64,000 nt of DNA, taken from positions 248,001 through 312,000 of the forward strand of contig NZ_JQJH01000002.1 in assembly GCF_000745425.1 (NCBI RefSeq), written 5' to 3'. The notes below the pieces were generated by a model. That model made no database searches. It worked only from the letters and a program-made list of their open reading frames with translations, and was not told the origin of the DNA. Positions within the stretch are counted from its first letter, which is position 1; each line of letters starts with the position of its first letter. The position numbers were made by a program, and so were the translations under genes. This document shows positions 8,922-18,734 of the stretch, one piece after another. The stretch comes from Beijerinckia mobilis. GTDB lineage: Bacteria; Pseudomonadota; Alphaproteobacteria; Rhizobiales; Beijerinckiaceae.

Positions 8922-9943
8922 CAAACCGGCTTCATCTGCCAGAAGATGGAAGGACGGAAGGAAAGGACCAACTGGCCATTCTGATTGAATCCCCGGTTCA
9001 GCGAGGTGACGAGCCCCCAGCCGGACCGCGAGGTGGGACGTATGCTCTCGATGAGGGTTGTATAGGTGATCGTGTCTCCGGCATAGACCGGGCGCGGCCA
9101 TTTGAGGTCGATGAATCCGGGGGAGGGGCCATATTCCGGCAAGATACCGCCTTCGGCGGAAAACTCCTTCGAAAAAACCTCACGATAAGCCACATAATGC
9201 TTCATCCAGCTCGCCCCTGTCTGCCAGCCGGAGGCCGCGAGCCCGCCGAAATGGCTTTGCCGTGCTGCTGCCTCATCGAAGTGAAACGGCTGCGGATCAT
9301 AGGCCGTTGCAAAGGCGATGATGGATTGTGCCGTGAAATGTTCCTTGCCGAGGAGAATTTCCTGTCCGACTGGCAGATCTTCCAGATATTGCGTCTTCGG
9401 CCACGGCCGGAGGGGCCTTTCCTGAGGCGCGGAGTGTTGCAATGACAAACCATCCTGTGTCTGCGCACCGCCATCCTGGGGCCGCTCGATCGGTTTTTGC
9501 AAGGCACCGCGCAGGCCCATCAGCAGCACATTGCGTTGCGTCATCACGGTGACGCCGGCCTCGTTCAGGACTTCGACGAAGAGATTGACAAGGCCCATTT
9601 CAGGACGGCTTTTCGAGACGCGTTTGTCGCCCACATGAATGCGTGCGCGTAAACCGACGTCTGGCACGACCGGCTTCAGCCATTTCAATTCCTCGATACC
9701 GGGCGCGCCAAGCGAGGAGGCCTTGCCGATGAAGGCCTCATGCACGAGACGCTGAGTGAGCGACGCCGTCTGCCAGCCGGAAGCGGCAAGGCTGCCAAGC
9801 AGGGAGTTTCTGGCGGCCTCTTCATCGAGATGGAATGGCTGCGCATCATAGACGCGGGCGAATTCGATGATGTCGTCGCGGCTCAGGGCGCGCATGCCGG
9901 TCTCGATCAGGTCGCCGCTGGTGATATCGTCATAAAAAATCAT
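8921..9943 (-). CDS. Two-domain MaoC-family (hotdog) enoyl-CoA hydratase
   Basis: The 340-residue protein holds two MaoC/hotdog domains. Each keeps the hydratase-2 signature in the form YD(A/P)QPFH, with the catalytic Asp and His, followed by an LAASGWQT segment (about 34-60 and 215-240). Such enzymes hydrate trans-2-enoyl-CoA to (R)-3-hydroxyacyl-CoA, the precursor form used by polyester synthases, or act as other acyl-CoA dehydratases. The linker (about 150-185) is Gln/Pro-rich. It lies between a DUF3141 PHA-synthase-like gene upstream and bluB downstream. Function beyond acyl-CoA hydration is not readable. Confidence 0.82.
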   Translation of the reverse strand: MIFYDDITSGDLIETGMRALSRDDIIEFARVYDAQPFHLDEEAARNSLLGSLAASGWQTASLTQRLVHEAFIGKASSLGAPGIEELKWLKPVVPDVGLRARIHVGDKRVSKSRPEMGLVNLFVEVLNEAGVTVMTQRNVLLMGLRGALQKPIERPQDGGAQTQDGLSLQHSAPQERPLRPWPKTQYLEDLPVGQEILLGKEHFTAQSIIAFATAYDPQPFHFDEAAARQSHFGGLAASGWQTGASWMKHYVAYREVFSKEFSAEGGILPEYGPSPGFIDLKWPRPVYAGDTITYTTLIESIRPTSRSGWGLVTSLNRGFNQNGQLVLSFRPSIFWQMKPV

Positions 9944-10178
9944 GCGTCTTCCTCTCCCGCCTGCGCGCGCCGCACAATCGGTGGGCTCTCGCCATCATCG
10001 GGATCAAGCTTTTTCCCAGATTGTCTATGGCCCGGCGCGATTTGCGGCGAAAGAGGACTTTGGTCCGAAGGCCTATGGCGGAAGAGTGAAGGTGCGAGGC
10101 TAGGGCTATGCGGCTTTATGCGTTCAAACCGGCAGTGATATCCATTCGGTTTGAGAGCGCCGGGGCGCCGGCGATCGA

Positions 10179-12458
10179 TCATGGCGTCTTGGTCTGTACG
10201 TCCTTGCGTGTTTCCTTTCGTGTCATTGGCACGACCGTCAGGCTGCCCTGCGGCTCCACGTCTTCCTCGACACCGAACAAAGCCGCGACCCGCTGGTACC
10301 GCCGCTTGTCCTCGGTGGAGAGTTCGCCGCGCGCGCTCAGAACCTGTTTGATGATCTGCAACGCCTTTTTCCGTGCATCCATGTCGGACGGCAACATGGC
10401 GGGTATGGCCGCGAGCGTGCTTTCCGTGTCGAGCAGCAGCATATAGAATTGTTGGCGGACGATGGATTTGAACGCAGGCAAAGGTGTTGTGTCATAGGTC
10501 TCGCGAATACGGCGCACCGCCTCGAAACCACGTTCGTCGACCGAACCTCGAGCCATGCCGGCATAGAGAAGGCCCCGGATTGTGGCCTCGCGCAATCCTC
10601 CGACGGGAATTTGTGATTTGAGTTCGGTGATCCGGATCCGCCTGAGTTCATCATACAGCTTGCTTTTCGGTGCCTTGCGAAACGGATGTGTATCCGACCG
10701 GTCGATGCCAAACGCCGCTTGCAGCGCGGGTGAGCCATAGATCGCGAAAAATCTCCGTTCGGTGATTGTTTCGCAGGCCACGCGCCAGTTGTCTAGAGCC
10801 GCGACGATCTGCTCGGAAACCATCTCCTGCATGATGATAAAGGGATTGTCCGTCGCAATCGGCCTGCGGTATTCGCGGATTTTCTCCGCTATTGTGGCAA
10901 GCGGCGGCATCAAGGGATTGTCATCGGATAGAACATCATATTGCAGCCGCAGCGGCTGACTCTTGCGGATCGTTTCCGCCAGTGATGGGTTGATAAAGGC
11001 GCGGATCAGCGGTTGCGCGAACAGCCGGTACAAGGCCAGATTGACTTTGGATACATGGTCGGCGGTCTCGAAACAGCGATCATCGGCCGTGCTGTTTGCG
11101 CCAAGGGCGCGGATGTCCTCCAATGTTCGACTCTCGCATCGCATCACCCATTCGTCGGCGACGAGATCGCGATGCGCCATCATCTCCGTTTTGGGTTCGA
11201 AAATCGCCTCGTAGAGGCCTGGCGGCAGGACGTCGATCAGATCGATATTGCTTGAAAATTGTCCATGCTCCTTTTTGGCGACGCCTCCCGAGACGAAAAT
11301 GCCGAGATGACCAATGGATTCGTGAATTGTATAGACAATGGTCTGACCATAGGCGCGGATGTCGTCGACGGATTCATAAAGATCGAGAAGCCAGCCCAGC
11401 GCCTGTTGCGGCGGCGTGATATTGTCTCCCTTCGAGCAGAAGACGACGGTGGGTGTCCGGATGTTGCGGAGATCAATTGTCTTCCCGTCGGAGGTTTCGA
11501 TCCTGCCCGCGGCGAGATTGTTGCCGATGAAGAGCTTGTCGACGATGAATTGAATCTCCTGCGCAGCGAGATTGACATGGCCGCTCCACCAGCGCTCGAA
11601 ATCGAGATAGCGTTTCGGTTCCGTGTCGATTTTGGAATAGAGATTATATTGCTTGGTCCAAAGTGTGTTCGCGGGATTCTGGTTCTCGAAATTCTGCACG
11701 AGCCAGGCGCCATCGAATATGCCATTGCCGAGATCGCTGGTGAGCTCGGTCAGCCAGCTTCCGCCCACAAGACCGCCGCTATAGCGCATGGGATTTTGGC
11801 CATGAACGCCTGCCCAATAGGACAAAGGCGACCCGGCGATGATGATGGGGCCGAACAGGTCGGGGGCGATGGCGGCCAGCATCATGATCGCCCAACCGGC
11901 CTGGCAATTGCCGATCACGCAGGGTTTGCCATCGGCTTCAGGATGCAGTTCGATGACCTTCTTGAGAAAGATCGCTTCCGCGCGGGCGATATCCTCGATC
12001 GTCTGGCCCGGCATGGGATTGGGCAGGAAGCCGATGAAATAGCAGGGATGGCCGGCCTTGAGGGCAACGCCGATCTCACTATCCGCCTTGAACCCGCCGA
12101 TGCCGGGACCGTGACCGGCGCGCGGATCGACGATCACGAAAGGCCGCAGCGTCGGATCGACGTTGATGCCTGGTGGCGGAATGACCTTGACGAGGAGGTA
12201 ATTGACGGCCTGTTCAAGTTGGCGGCCATCAACCACAAGCTCCACCTGATAATTGAGAACATGTGGCGCCGTCTTGGCGATATGGACGTGATATTGATTG
12301 CCGCGTTGACGCAGGACGTCGAGAAACAGCAGGCTGCGCTGCACCGCATCGATCCAATAATCCATCACGGGCGCGAAGAAGCCCATTGGCCCCGGAATCG
12401 GCCCCGTGAGTGGCCAAGTGGGAGCGTTGGAGGGTAATGCCGCGCTATCGAAGATCAT
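10179..12458 (-). CDS. DUF3141 protein, PHA-synthase-like alpha/beta hydrolase
   Basis: This is a 759-residue protein of the DUF3141 family. Its central region is an alpha/beta hydrolase fold related to class III-type polyhydroxyalkanoate synthases. A GNCQAG nucleophile elbow places Cys185 as nucleophile; CSKGDN (Asp345) and SIGHLG (His384) supply the rest of a Cys-Asp-His triad, matching the order in PHA synthases. The C-terminal 350 residues are helical and have no recognised function. No signal peptide or clear membrane segment is seen. Biochemical activity is not established for the family. A MaoC hydratase gene follows 235 bp downstream and a coiled-coil protein gene precedes it on the same strand, which fits a polyester-related role, but this is inference. 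Confidence 0.8.
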   Translation of the reverse strand: MIFDSAALPSNAPTWPLTGPIPGPMGFFAPVMDYWIDAVQRSLLFLDVLRQRGNQYHVHIAKTAPHVLNYQVELVVDGRQLEQAVNYLLVKVIPPPGINVDPTLRPFVIVDPRAGHGPGIGGFKADSEIGVALKAGHPCYFIGFLPNPMPGQTIEDIARAEAIFLKKVIELHPEADGKPCVIGNCQAGWAIMMLAAIAPDLFGPIIIAGSPLSYWAGVHGQNPMRYSGGLVGGSWLTELTSDLGNGIFDGAWLVQNFENQNPANTLWTKQYNLYSKIDTEPKRYLDFERWWSGHVNLAAQEIQFIVDKLFIGNNLAAGRIETSDGKTIDLRNIRTPTVVFCSKGDNITPPQQALGWLLDLYESVDDIRAYGQTIVYTIHESIGHLGIFVSGGVAKKEHGQFSSNIDLIDVLPPGLYEAIFEPKTEMMAHRDLVADEWVMRCESRTLEDIRALGANSTADDRCFETADHVSKVNLALYRLFAQPLIRAFINPSLAETIRKSQPLRLQYDVLSDDNPLMPPLATIAEKIREYRRPIATDNPFIIMQEMVSEQIVAALDNWRVACETITERRFFAIYGSPALQAAFGIDRSDTHPFRKAPKSKLYDELRRIRITELKSQIPVGGLREATIRGLLYAGMARGSVDERGFEAVRRIRETYDTTPLPAFKSIVRQQFYMLLLDTESTLAAIPAMLPSDMDARKKALQIIKQVLSARGELSTEDKRRYQRVAALFGVEEDVEPQGSLTVVPMTRKETRKDVQTKTP

Positions 12459-12548
12459 GAGTCCCGCTCCCCTGCGCTGTCCGTCGCGAGCATCAAACCC
12501 AAAAGGGCACCCGTTTTGGAATCAATCTGATTGCGTTTTCAATGAAAC

Positions 12549-12588
12549 AGAGCATCGAAGAGGATTCCATTCGAACCTTCGATGCTCT
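12549..12588. repeat. Inverted repeat of the AGAGCAT type
   Basis: A 12-bp arm (AGAGCATCGAAG, 12549-12560) is repeated in inverted order at 12577-12588 around a 16-nt loop. The AGAGCAT...ATGCTCT ends match those of repeats near 26.0 kb and 32.2 kb, suggesting a dispersed intergenic family. It lies between the DUF3141 gene and the coiled-coil protein gene. Confidence 0.6.
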
Positions 12589-12720
12589 CATCTGTTGGGT
12601 CATGTTCTGGGTATATCCGCAACGCTCCAAGCCAGCGGTCATCTCTACCAACGGCTCTGTTAGCGGAATGGGTGTTTATGCCCGCACTATTTCCGTGATG
12701 GAGCGGCTGCCCGGTGAGGG

Positions 12721-13197
12721 TCAATGGGTCGTGCCCGGTTCGGTGTCGCTCCAGTTCATCGTCATCGCGACATCACCCGGCATTCCCCCCGGATAGTCGA
12801 CGATTTCCACCTTCAGCTTGTAGCCGCGCTCGCGAAAATATTTGTCCCACAATTGATAGATTTCCTTGGGTATGCCGGTGAGGGTCGTCTCCCATCCCGG
12901 TTCCGCCTGGTTGATGGCGCGGCCGTGATCCGTGCAGAGCTCGTTGGGGAAGCGGTAGACCTGGACTTCCGTCAGGCCATTGCTGACGGCGCGATCGATG
13001 ATGACGATGGCGCGTCGAATGGCCTCCTCGTCCGACAGTCCGGAGGGTTTCGACAGCTGCTCGATCAGTGCTTTTTTTTCTTCCGCAGCCTTGGCTTGCG
13101 CGGTTTCGCGCTTGGCCGCTTCCGCCGCCTCGGCGATAGCGACTTTCTTCATAATGTCTTTGGCGGTGGGTAATAATTCGTCGAGATGGGTTGTCAT
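12721..13197 (-). CDS. Hypothetical coiled-coil protein
   Basis: This protein of 158 residues matches no family I can name. Residues about 14-50 are Ala/Glu/Lys-rich and strongly predicted coiled coil. The C-terminal half (about 60-150) looks like a folded alpha/beta domain with a well-conserved-looking RRAIVIIDRAV segment and a YKLKVEIVDYPGG segment. No signal peptide or membrane segment is present, so it is probably cytoplasmic. A GGGAGGG ribosome binding site precedes the ATG. It is the first of four minus-strand genes leading to DUF3141, MaoC and bluB. Small Ala/Lys-rich helical proteins beside polyester genes are often phasin-like, but this sequence is not clearly one. Confidence 0.6.
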   Translation of the reverse strand: MTTHLDELLPTAKDIMKKVAIAEAAEAAKRETAQAKAAEEKKALIEQLSKPSGLSDEEAIRRAIVIIDRAVSNGLTEVQVYRFPNELCTDHGRAINQAEPGWETTLTGIPKEIYQLWDKYFRERGYKLKVEIVDYPGGMPGDVAMTMNWSDTEPGTTH

Positions 13198-13627
13198 ATT
13201 TCCCTCCCGGGAGCTGTTTCGTTGGGCAGGTTAACCGTGAAACCGAGGTGAAGGGACGAGGATAATCATAGCGGCCTGTGAAGGCTGATTGTGAGCCAAG
13301 CCGTTGCGGAGCCTGTCTCGCACCACCAGGGGGACCGCAAGCTGTATGCCCTCAAAACTGCTGTTGTGGCCAAGCTGCCGGTTTTCCTGACGTGGTCCGA
13401 TGTACCGAGATGTGCCGAGATGCGCGTTGGGTAAAACACGCCGATCAAGACACGGTTCCGTCGGCTGATGCAGCTTGAGAGGAAACTTGGGGGTGAAACA
13501 ATGGGTCACCTAACCCAAAATCCACTTTGATGCCTGTTGCCAAAGAATGATATGAATGTGCGGGCGCGTTCGAGACGCGCGTTGACGGCTTGCAAGAACG
13601 GCTATGCGATCGATGGAGACGGAGTTC
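13198..13627. other. Divergent promoter region
   Basis: This stretch separates the minus-strand coiled-coil gene from the plus-strand RND operon and must contain both promoters. Short imperfect direct repeats (CCGAGATGTG, CCGAGATGCG) occur near 13408-13428. No TetR-type regulator gene or clear operator palindrome is seen next to the efflux operon, so its control is not evident. Confidence 0.4.
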
Positions 13628-14752
13628 ATGCGGTATCCCTCTGTCCGTTATCTCTCTGTCATTGTGTGTGTTTTGCTGGCTATGAGCTCCATTCGCGGCC
13701 CCGTAATCGCGCAAACGCCGGCGCCAGCCATCGTCGGTACTGTTCTTGTCTCCAAACGGCCGGTCACCAACGCGCTGGGCTTCGTCGGCCGGATCGAGGC
13801 GATGAACAAGGTCGAGGTTCGTGCGCGTGTCACCGGCTATCTCCAAGCTGTTCTGTTCAAGGAGGGCGACAAAGTCGCCGAAGGTGCTCCCCTGTTTCGT
13901 ATCGAACGGGAGCCCTTTGATGCCGCGGTGCAACAAGCCAAGGGCAATGTGTTGAAGGCGAAGGGCGCGCTGGCGAATGCCTCGCTCCAGCGCGCCCGTG
14001 CGCAGGAATTGCTGGCCAGGCAAACCGGTACCGCTGCCGTGCGCGACGTGCGTGTGGCGGAAGAGCAGACCGCCCTCGGCGATGTTGCCGTGGCGGAAGC
14101 GCAATTGGACGGCGCCATGATCAATCTTGGCTATACGCAAATCACCTCGCCTATCGCTGGTATCATCAGCCGGACAAATGTAACGAAAGGCAATGTTGTC
14201 GGTCCCGATAGCGGAGTCCTGACAACGATCGTCAGCCAGGATCCGACCTATGTCGTCTTCCCGGTCAGCCAGCGTGAATTCCTTCGTCTCGAGAATGAAA
14301 AGCGCAAAATGGCGGGTGATGTTCTCAAGGTCAGCCTTCGCTTTTCCGATGGCTCTACCTATGATCACGAGGGCAAGATCAATTTCGTCGATGTGACGGT
14401 GGATAAATCGACGGATACAATCACCGTGCGGGCTATCGTGCCCAATCCCGATGGCATGCTGATCGACGGACAATTGGTCCAGGTCACGGTCGAAGGTGGC
14501 AAGCCGCAGGAAAAGGTCACAGTGCCTGAATCCGCTTTGCTGGCCGATCAGCAGGGCGTCTATGTCTTTGTTGTCGAGGATGGCAAGGCGCAGGTCCGCC
14601 GCTTGAAGCTCGGGGGGGAAATTGGCGGCGATTCGATCGTCGAATCGGGTCTTACAGGAGGAGAGCAAGTCATCGTCGAGGGCGTCGACCGCGCGCGTCC
14701 CGGCGGCCCCGTGACCGCCAGCCCCGTTATGCCGCTTACCGACCGGAGCTGA
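13628..14752 (+). CDS. RND efflux periplasmic adaptor (membrane fusion protein)
   Basis: This is the periplasmic adaptor of a tripartite RND pump, about 374 residues. A hydrophobic export signal covers residues about 5-28, followed by the barrel-sandwich hybrid (RVTGYLQ and KEGDKVAEGAPLFRI motifs), an alpha-hairpin rich in Ala/Gln/Glu, and the second lipoyl half containing GYTQITSPIAGIISR. The ATG at 13628 is preferred because it has a GGAG site nine bases upstream and gives a compact signal peptide; two earlier in-frame starts (13604, 13613) exist. The permease gene starts 3 bp after the stop. No outer-membrane channel gene follows, so the pump probably borrows a TolC-type partner encoded elsewhere. 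Confidence 0.88.
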   Translation: MRYPSVRYLSVIVCVLLAMSSIRGPVIAQTPAPAIVGTVLVSKRPVTNALGFVGRIEAMNKVEVRARVTGYLQAVLFKEGDKVAEGAPLFRIEREPFDAAVQQAKGNVLKAKGALANASLQRARAQELLARQTGTAAVRDVRVAEEQTALGDVAVAEAQLDGAMINLGYTQITSPIAGIISRTNVTKGNVVGPDSGVLTTIVSQDPTYVVFPVSQREFLRLENEKRKMAGDVLKVSLRFSDGSTYDHEGKINFVDVTVDKSTDTITVRAIVPNPDGMLIDGQLVQVTVEGGKPQEKVTVPESALLADQQGVYVFVVEDGKAQVRRLKLGGEIGGDSIVESGLTGGEQVIVEGVDRARPGGPVTASPVMPLTDRS

Positions 14753-14755
14753 TCC

Positions 14756-17700
14756 ATGATTTCAGACGTCTTTGTGGCGCGGCCCCGGCTTGCGACCGTC
14801 ATCGCCATCATTACAGTGATTGCCGGTCTCGTTTCGCTCTTCGTCATTCCCATCGCGCAATATCCCGATATCGTGCCGCCTCAGGTGTCCGTCAAGACGA
14901 GTTATCCTGGCGGCTCGGCAGCCGTGGTCGAATCGACGGTCGCGCAGCCGATCGAAAGTCAGGTCATCGGCGTCGACAAGATGATCTATATGAAAAGCGT
15001 GAGCGGAGATGACGGCAGTTATTCCCTGCTGGTGTCCTTCGAACTCGGTACCGATCCGGACATTAATACGGTCAATGTCAACAATCGTGTCCAGACCGCG
15101 CTGTCGAAACTCCCCGAAGATGTCAAGCGGCAGGGCGTCAACGTCAAGAAGCAATCCTCCGCGCTTCTCGGCGTGATTGCGGTTTCTTCACCGAAACAGA
15201 CGCATGACGAGTTGTTCATTTCAAATTACGTCACCATCAATCTTCTCGATGATATCAAGAGCACGCCTGGCGTGGGCGATGCCTTTTTGTTCGCGCCGCA
15301 GGATTATTCCGTTCGCGCCTGGGTGCATACGGACCGGCTGACCGGCCTTGGCCTCACGACAGGCGATGTCATTAATGCGATCAAGGCGCAGAATGTCCAG
15401 GCGGCGGTCGGCCGGATCGGCGCGCGGCCAATCTCCAACGATCAGCAATTGCAGCTGAATATTCAGACCAAGGGCCGTCTGACCTCGATCGACGAATTCA
15501 AGAAGATCATCATCCGGACGAATCCCGATGGCTCGATCCTGCGGCTCGATGATATTGCCCGCCTTGAGCTCGGCGCGGCAAATCTCGACCGCTCGACCCG
15601 CCTCAATGGCGGCCCCGCTACACTCATCGGCATCTACCAGACGCCCGGCGCGAATGCGCTGAAAACGCTGGACGCGGTCAAGGAGAAGCTGCGGACAGCC
15701 GCCAAGGATTTTCCCGAGGATCTTGCCTGGAAAGTCACCTACGATCCGACGACATTCGTTTCGGCGACGATCGAGACGGTGCTGCATACGCTCTTCGAGG
15801 CTTTTGTCCTCGTCGTGCTGGTGGTATTTTTGTTCCTCGGCAATCTGCGCGCGACTTTGATCCCGACGATTGCCGTCCCGGTAAGCCTGATCGGCACATT
15901 CGTCGTGCTGAACGCGATCGGCTATTCCGCCAATACGGTTTCGCTGCTGGCCCTGGTGCTTGCGATCGGTATCGTCGTCGATGACGCGATCGTCGTCGTC
16001 GAAGCGGTCGAGGCGGTGATGGAAAACCATCCCGAACTGACCCCCGCCGAGGCGACGATCCAGGCGATGAAAGGCATTACCGCGCCGATCATCGCCATTA
16101 CGCTGGTGTTGCTCTCCGTCTTCGTTCCGGTTGCCTTCGTCCCGGGAATCTCGGGCGTGCTCTTCCGTCAGTTCGCGGTGACGGTCGCGGTCTCGATGTT
16201 CCTGTCGGCAGTGAATGCGCTGACGTTATCGCCGGCGCTTTGCGCTCTGCTCCTGCAGTCGCGCCATGGTCCGCGCCGGGGGCCGATCGGCGCGTTGATG
16301 CGGGCAATCGATTGGGTGCGTGACCGTTACGGCGCAGCCGTCGCCCGGCTGGTTCGTGTCTCGGTGCTCAGTCTCGTCGCCGTGGCCGCGGCCTTTGCTG
16401 GCATTTATGTACTCGGCAAGATGACGCCGACAGGCTTCGTGCCGGAGGAAGACCAGGGTGCGCTCTTTGTCATCGTCCAGCTTCCCGATGGGGCTTCGAT
16501 CGGCCGTTCGACCGATGTCATCCGTCAGGTTGAAACCGTCCTGAAGGAAGAACCGACGATTGCCGATTATTCCTCGATCGTCGGCCTGAATTTCATCGAC
16601 AATTATTCGCAGCCCAATGCGGCCTTCGTGATCGTGACGCTAAAGCCTTTCGAGGAACGCAAGGCGGAGGAAGACGGAGCGCCCGCGATCATTCGCCGGC
16701 TTGGTGAAAAACTCGCGGAGGTGCGCGGCGGCCGCGCCATCCCCATCAGTCCGCCGCCCATCATCGGCCTCGGCACCGGCGGCGGCTTCAGTTTCGTCTT
16801 GCGTGATCTTGCCGGTGGCACGCCCAAAGCGTTGGCGCAAGTGTTGCGCGGTCTCCTCGTCGCAGCCAATCAGGATCCGCAACTGGCGCGGGTGTTCAGC
16901 ACGTTTTCGGCCACAAACCCGTCAATCTATCTCGATATCGACCGTGACAAGGCGCAGATTCTCGGTGTCGCAATCAATGACATTTTCCAGGCGCTTCAGG
17001 CATCCCTCGGCGGCTTCTATGTCAACGATATGAATCTCTTCGGGCGGACGTGGCAGGTCCAGGTTCAGGCCGAGGCGGAGGACCGTGCCTCGGTGGACGA
17101 TATCAACCGCATCAATGTCCGTAATGCACAGGGCAAGATGGTTCCGCTGCGTAGCCTCGTGGAGGTGCGCCTCGTCGTCGGTCCGCAGGCCCTCATCCGC
17201 TACAACAACCGGCTCGCGGCGACGGTGCAGGGGAGCCCGGCGCCTGGCATTTCTTCGGGGCAGGCGCTTAGTGCGATGGAACGCGTCGCCGCCAATGTCC
17301 TGCCGACCGGCTATCGCGGGGATTGGACGGATATTTCCTTCCAGGAGAAACGCGCCGAGGGCAAGACGCCCATCATTCTCGCCTTCGCCGTCCTGTTCGC
17401 CTATCTCTTCCTGGTCGCGCTTTACGAAAGCTGGAGCATTCCGGTTTCGGTGCTTCTGTCGGTTTCCGTCGGTCTCGTTGCAGCTTTCGTGGGCATGGTC
17501 GTGGCGGGCGTCACGCTCGATCTCTACGCCCAGATCGGCATGATCGTGCTCATCGGTCTTGCCGCGAAGAACGGCATTCTGATCGTCGAATTCGCCAAGG
17601 AGCGGCGCGAACACGGCATGCCCTTGCTGGAAGCGGCGACGGAAGGAGCGCGGCTGCGGTTTCGCCCGGTGATGATGACCTCCTTTGCCTTCATCCTTGG

Positions 17701-17938
17701 GCTCGTCCCGTTGGTCTTCGCGGTTGGAGCCGCCATGCTTGCCCGCCGCAATGTCTCGACGGCGGTGTTCGCGGGCATGATCGGAGCCTCCTTCCTTGGC
17801 ATTTTCGTGATACCGCCGCTCTATGTTCTGTTCCAGGGGTTGCGCGAGAGGATCAAGGCGCCCTCACGCGCAAAAGCAACGGCGGCCGAGCAGGCTGCCA
17901 TCGATGCGATGAGCCTTCCTCCCGGCAAATCCCCTTGA
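14756..17938 (+). CDS. RND multidrug efflux permease, HAE1 (AcrB/MexF-like)
   Basis: This is a proton-driven inner-membrane RND transporter of 1060 residues, the normal length for the HAE1 family. It shows the 12-segment layout with two large periplasmic loops. The proton-relay Asp pair is present in transmembrane segment 4 ([15 protein letters not shown], near residue 410). The C-terminal [16 protein letters not shown] segment carries the second relay region. It likely exports hydrophobic or amphiphilic compounds from the periplasm with the adjacent adaptor. Substrates cannot be deduced. A terminator-like hairpin follows the stop. Confidence 0.92.
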   Translation: MISDVFVARPRLATVIAIITVIAGLVSLFVIPIAQYPDIVPPQVSVKTSYPGGSAAVVESTVAQPIESQVIGVDKMIYMKSVSGDDGSYSLLVSFELGTDPDINTVNVNNRVQTALSKLPEDVKRQGVNVKKQSSALLGVIAVSSPKQTHDELFISNYVTINLLDDIKSTPGVGDAFLFAPQDYSVRAWVHTDRLTGLGLTTGDVINAIKAQNVQAAVGRIGARPISNDQQLQLNIQTKGRLTSIDEFKKIIIRTNPDGSILRLDDIARLELGAANLDRSTRLNGGPATLIGIYQTPGANALKTLDAVKEKLRTAAKDFPEDLAWKVTYDPTTFVSATIETVLHTLFEAFVLVVLVVFLFLGNLRATLIPTIAVPVSLIGTFVVLNAIGYSANTVSLLALVLAIGIVVDDAIVVVEAVEAVMENHPELTPAEATIQAMKGITAPIIAITLVLLSVFVPVAFVPGISGVLFRQFAVTVAVSMFLSAVNALTLSPALCALLLQSRHGPRRGPIGALMRAIDWVRDRYGAAVARLVRVSVLSLVAVAAAFAGIYVLGKMTPTGFVPEEDQGALFVIVQLPDGASIGRSTDVIRQVETVLKEEPTIADYSSIVGLNFIDNYSQPNAAFVIVTLKPFEERKAEEDGAPAIIRRLGEKLAEVRGGRAIPISPPPIIGLGTGGGFSFVLRDLAGGTPKALAQVLRGLLVAANQDPQLARVFSTFSATNPSIYLDIDRDKAQILGVAINDIFQALQASLGGFYVNDMNLFGRTWQVQVQAEAEDRASVDDINRINVRNAQGKMVPLRSLVEVRLVVGPQALIRYNNRLAATVQGSPAPGISSGQALSAMERVAANVLPTGYRGDWTDISFQEKRAEGKTPIILAFAVLFAYLFLVALYESWSIPVSVLLSVSVGLVAAFVGMVVAGVTLDLYAQIGMIVLIGLAAKNGILIVEFAKERREHGMPLLEAATEGARLRFRPVMMTSFAFILGLVPLVFAVGAAMLARRNVSTAVFAGMIGASFLGIFVIPPLYVLFQGLRERIKAPSRAKATAAEQAAIDAMSLPPGKSP

Positions 17939-17961
17939 TGTGACAGGCTTTAAATGAAGAC

Positions 17962-17990
17962 AAGGCTCCCCCGTAAGAGTGGGGGCTTTT
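17962..17990 (+). terminator. Probable intrinsic terminator of the RND operon
   Basis: A GC-rich stem (GGCTCCC...GGGGGC, with G-U pairs possible) begins 24 bp after the stop and is followed by TTTT at 17987-17990. The position right after the operon supports the call. Confidence 0.6.
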
Positions 17991-18087
17991 GGTTGTGATC
18001 TATCGGGAGGTTTCCGGTGCTCGAGTGAAACGAGAACCAGCCCACCTTGTTATGGAATATTTGTGATACAAACGCCCAAATGAAAAA

Positions 18088-18110
18088 GCTGAGGTCTGAA
18101 AGACCTCAGC
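18088..18110 (-). terminator. Strong intrinsic terminator on the minus strand
   Basis: A perfect 10-bp stem (GCTGAGGTCT at 18088-18097, AGACCTCAGC at 18101-18110) has a 3-nt loop. Read on the minus strand it is followed at once by TTTTT; on the plus strand no T tract follows. It therefore ends a transcript coming from the right, that is, from the 18.2-18.5 kb region or from further up (ychF). Confidence 0.85.
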
Positions 18111-18195
18111 CGACAATGTAATATACAGGGTGCAGAAAGGGATAAAATCGTTATCTCGACGAGAAATCTGCCGTTGTCATTATAGAAAGTTCCGA

Positions 18196-18474
18196 TCATA
18201 CGCAACATAAATTAAATTTAAATCTATTTTTATTTATTATACGTATGAGTGGAGTGCATTTTATATAACGATAGAAATTCGACAATTCCGTGACCGTGAT
18301 TGTTTCTGTATCATAGTCTAGGCGCGGGGCCTTCGAGCTTGGTGCGTTGCGTTGCCTCTGTTGTCTCTCTCTGTTCGAGACAATGGCACGGATGATTCCC
18401 TCACGCATTTCCCCAAATCGGGAATAAGCCAAGCTTCCGAATGCCGCGAGCTCGCTACGGGAACAGCTTTCCAA
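18196..18474 (-). CDS. Possible small hypothetical protein in AT-rich DNA
   Basis: An open frame of 92 codons with a TTG start, or 70 codons from an internal ATG at 18408. No family is recognised. The product would be basic, with an Arg/Gln-rich segment near 30-45 and a C-terminal end rich in Ile/Lys/Asn/Phe. Base composition is far lower in GC than the neighbours, and no good ribosome binding site is seen. Its support is the strong minus-strand terminator about 85 bp downstream, which shows that something is transcribed in this direction. A non-coding RNA would explain the terminator equally well. Confidence 0.3.
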   Translation of the reverse strand: MESCSRSELAAFGSLAYSRFGEMREGIIRAIVSNRERQQRQRNAPSSKAPRLDYDTETITVTELSNFYRYIKCTPLIRIINKNRFKFNLCCV

Positions 18475-18734
18475 TTGCCATGCGGCCTCTGGCGGCTTTA
18501 AGAAAATGCTTTCTTTTCAAATGTGAACAGGATGCGCGACCTCGCATCCTGGCTGTTGCCGATTTGCCCCGCGTCCGTGATCTCGACCGGCACTGACCAT
18601 AGATCATTGCCTGCCGGCTCCTGCGATTGCGGGGTGGTCGTCCGCCGAGCGCTGTGGATCACGCTCTGTCGTGACACATGCGTTTCGGCGTGAGACCTCT
18701 CAAAAACTGGTAATGCGGCGCGAAATCATCCGTT
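18475..18734. other. Intergenic region downstream of ychF
   Basis: No gene is seen. It contains a 9-bp inverted repeat (CAGGATGCG at 18528-18536 with CGCATCCTG at 18543-18551), which could form a hairpin in either transcript. It has only a weak T-rich flank on the minus strand. Confidence 0.4.
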
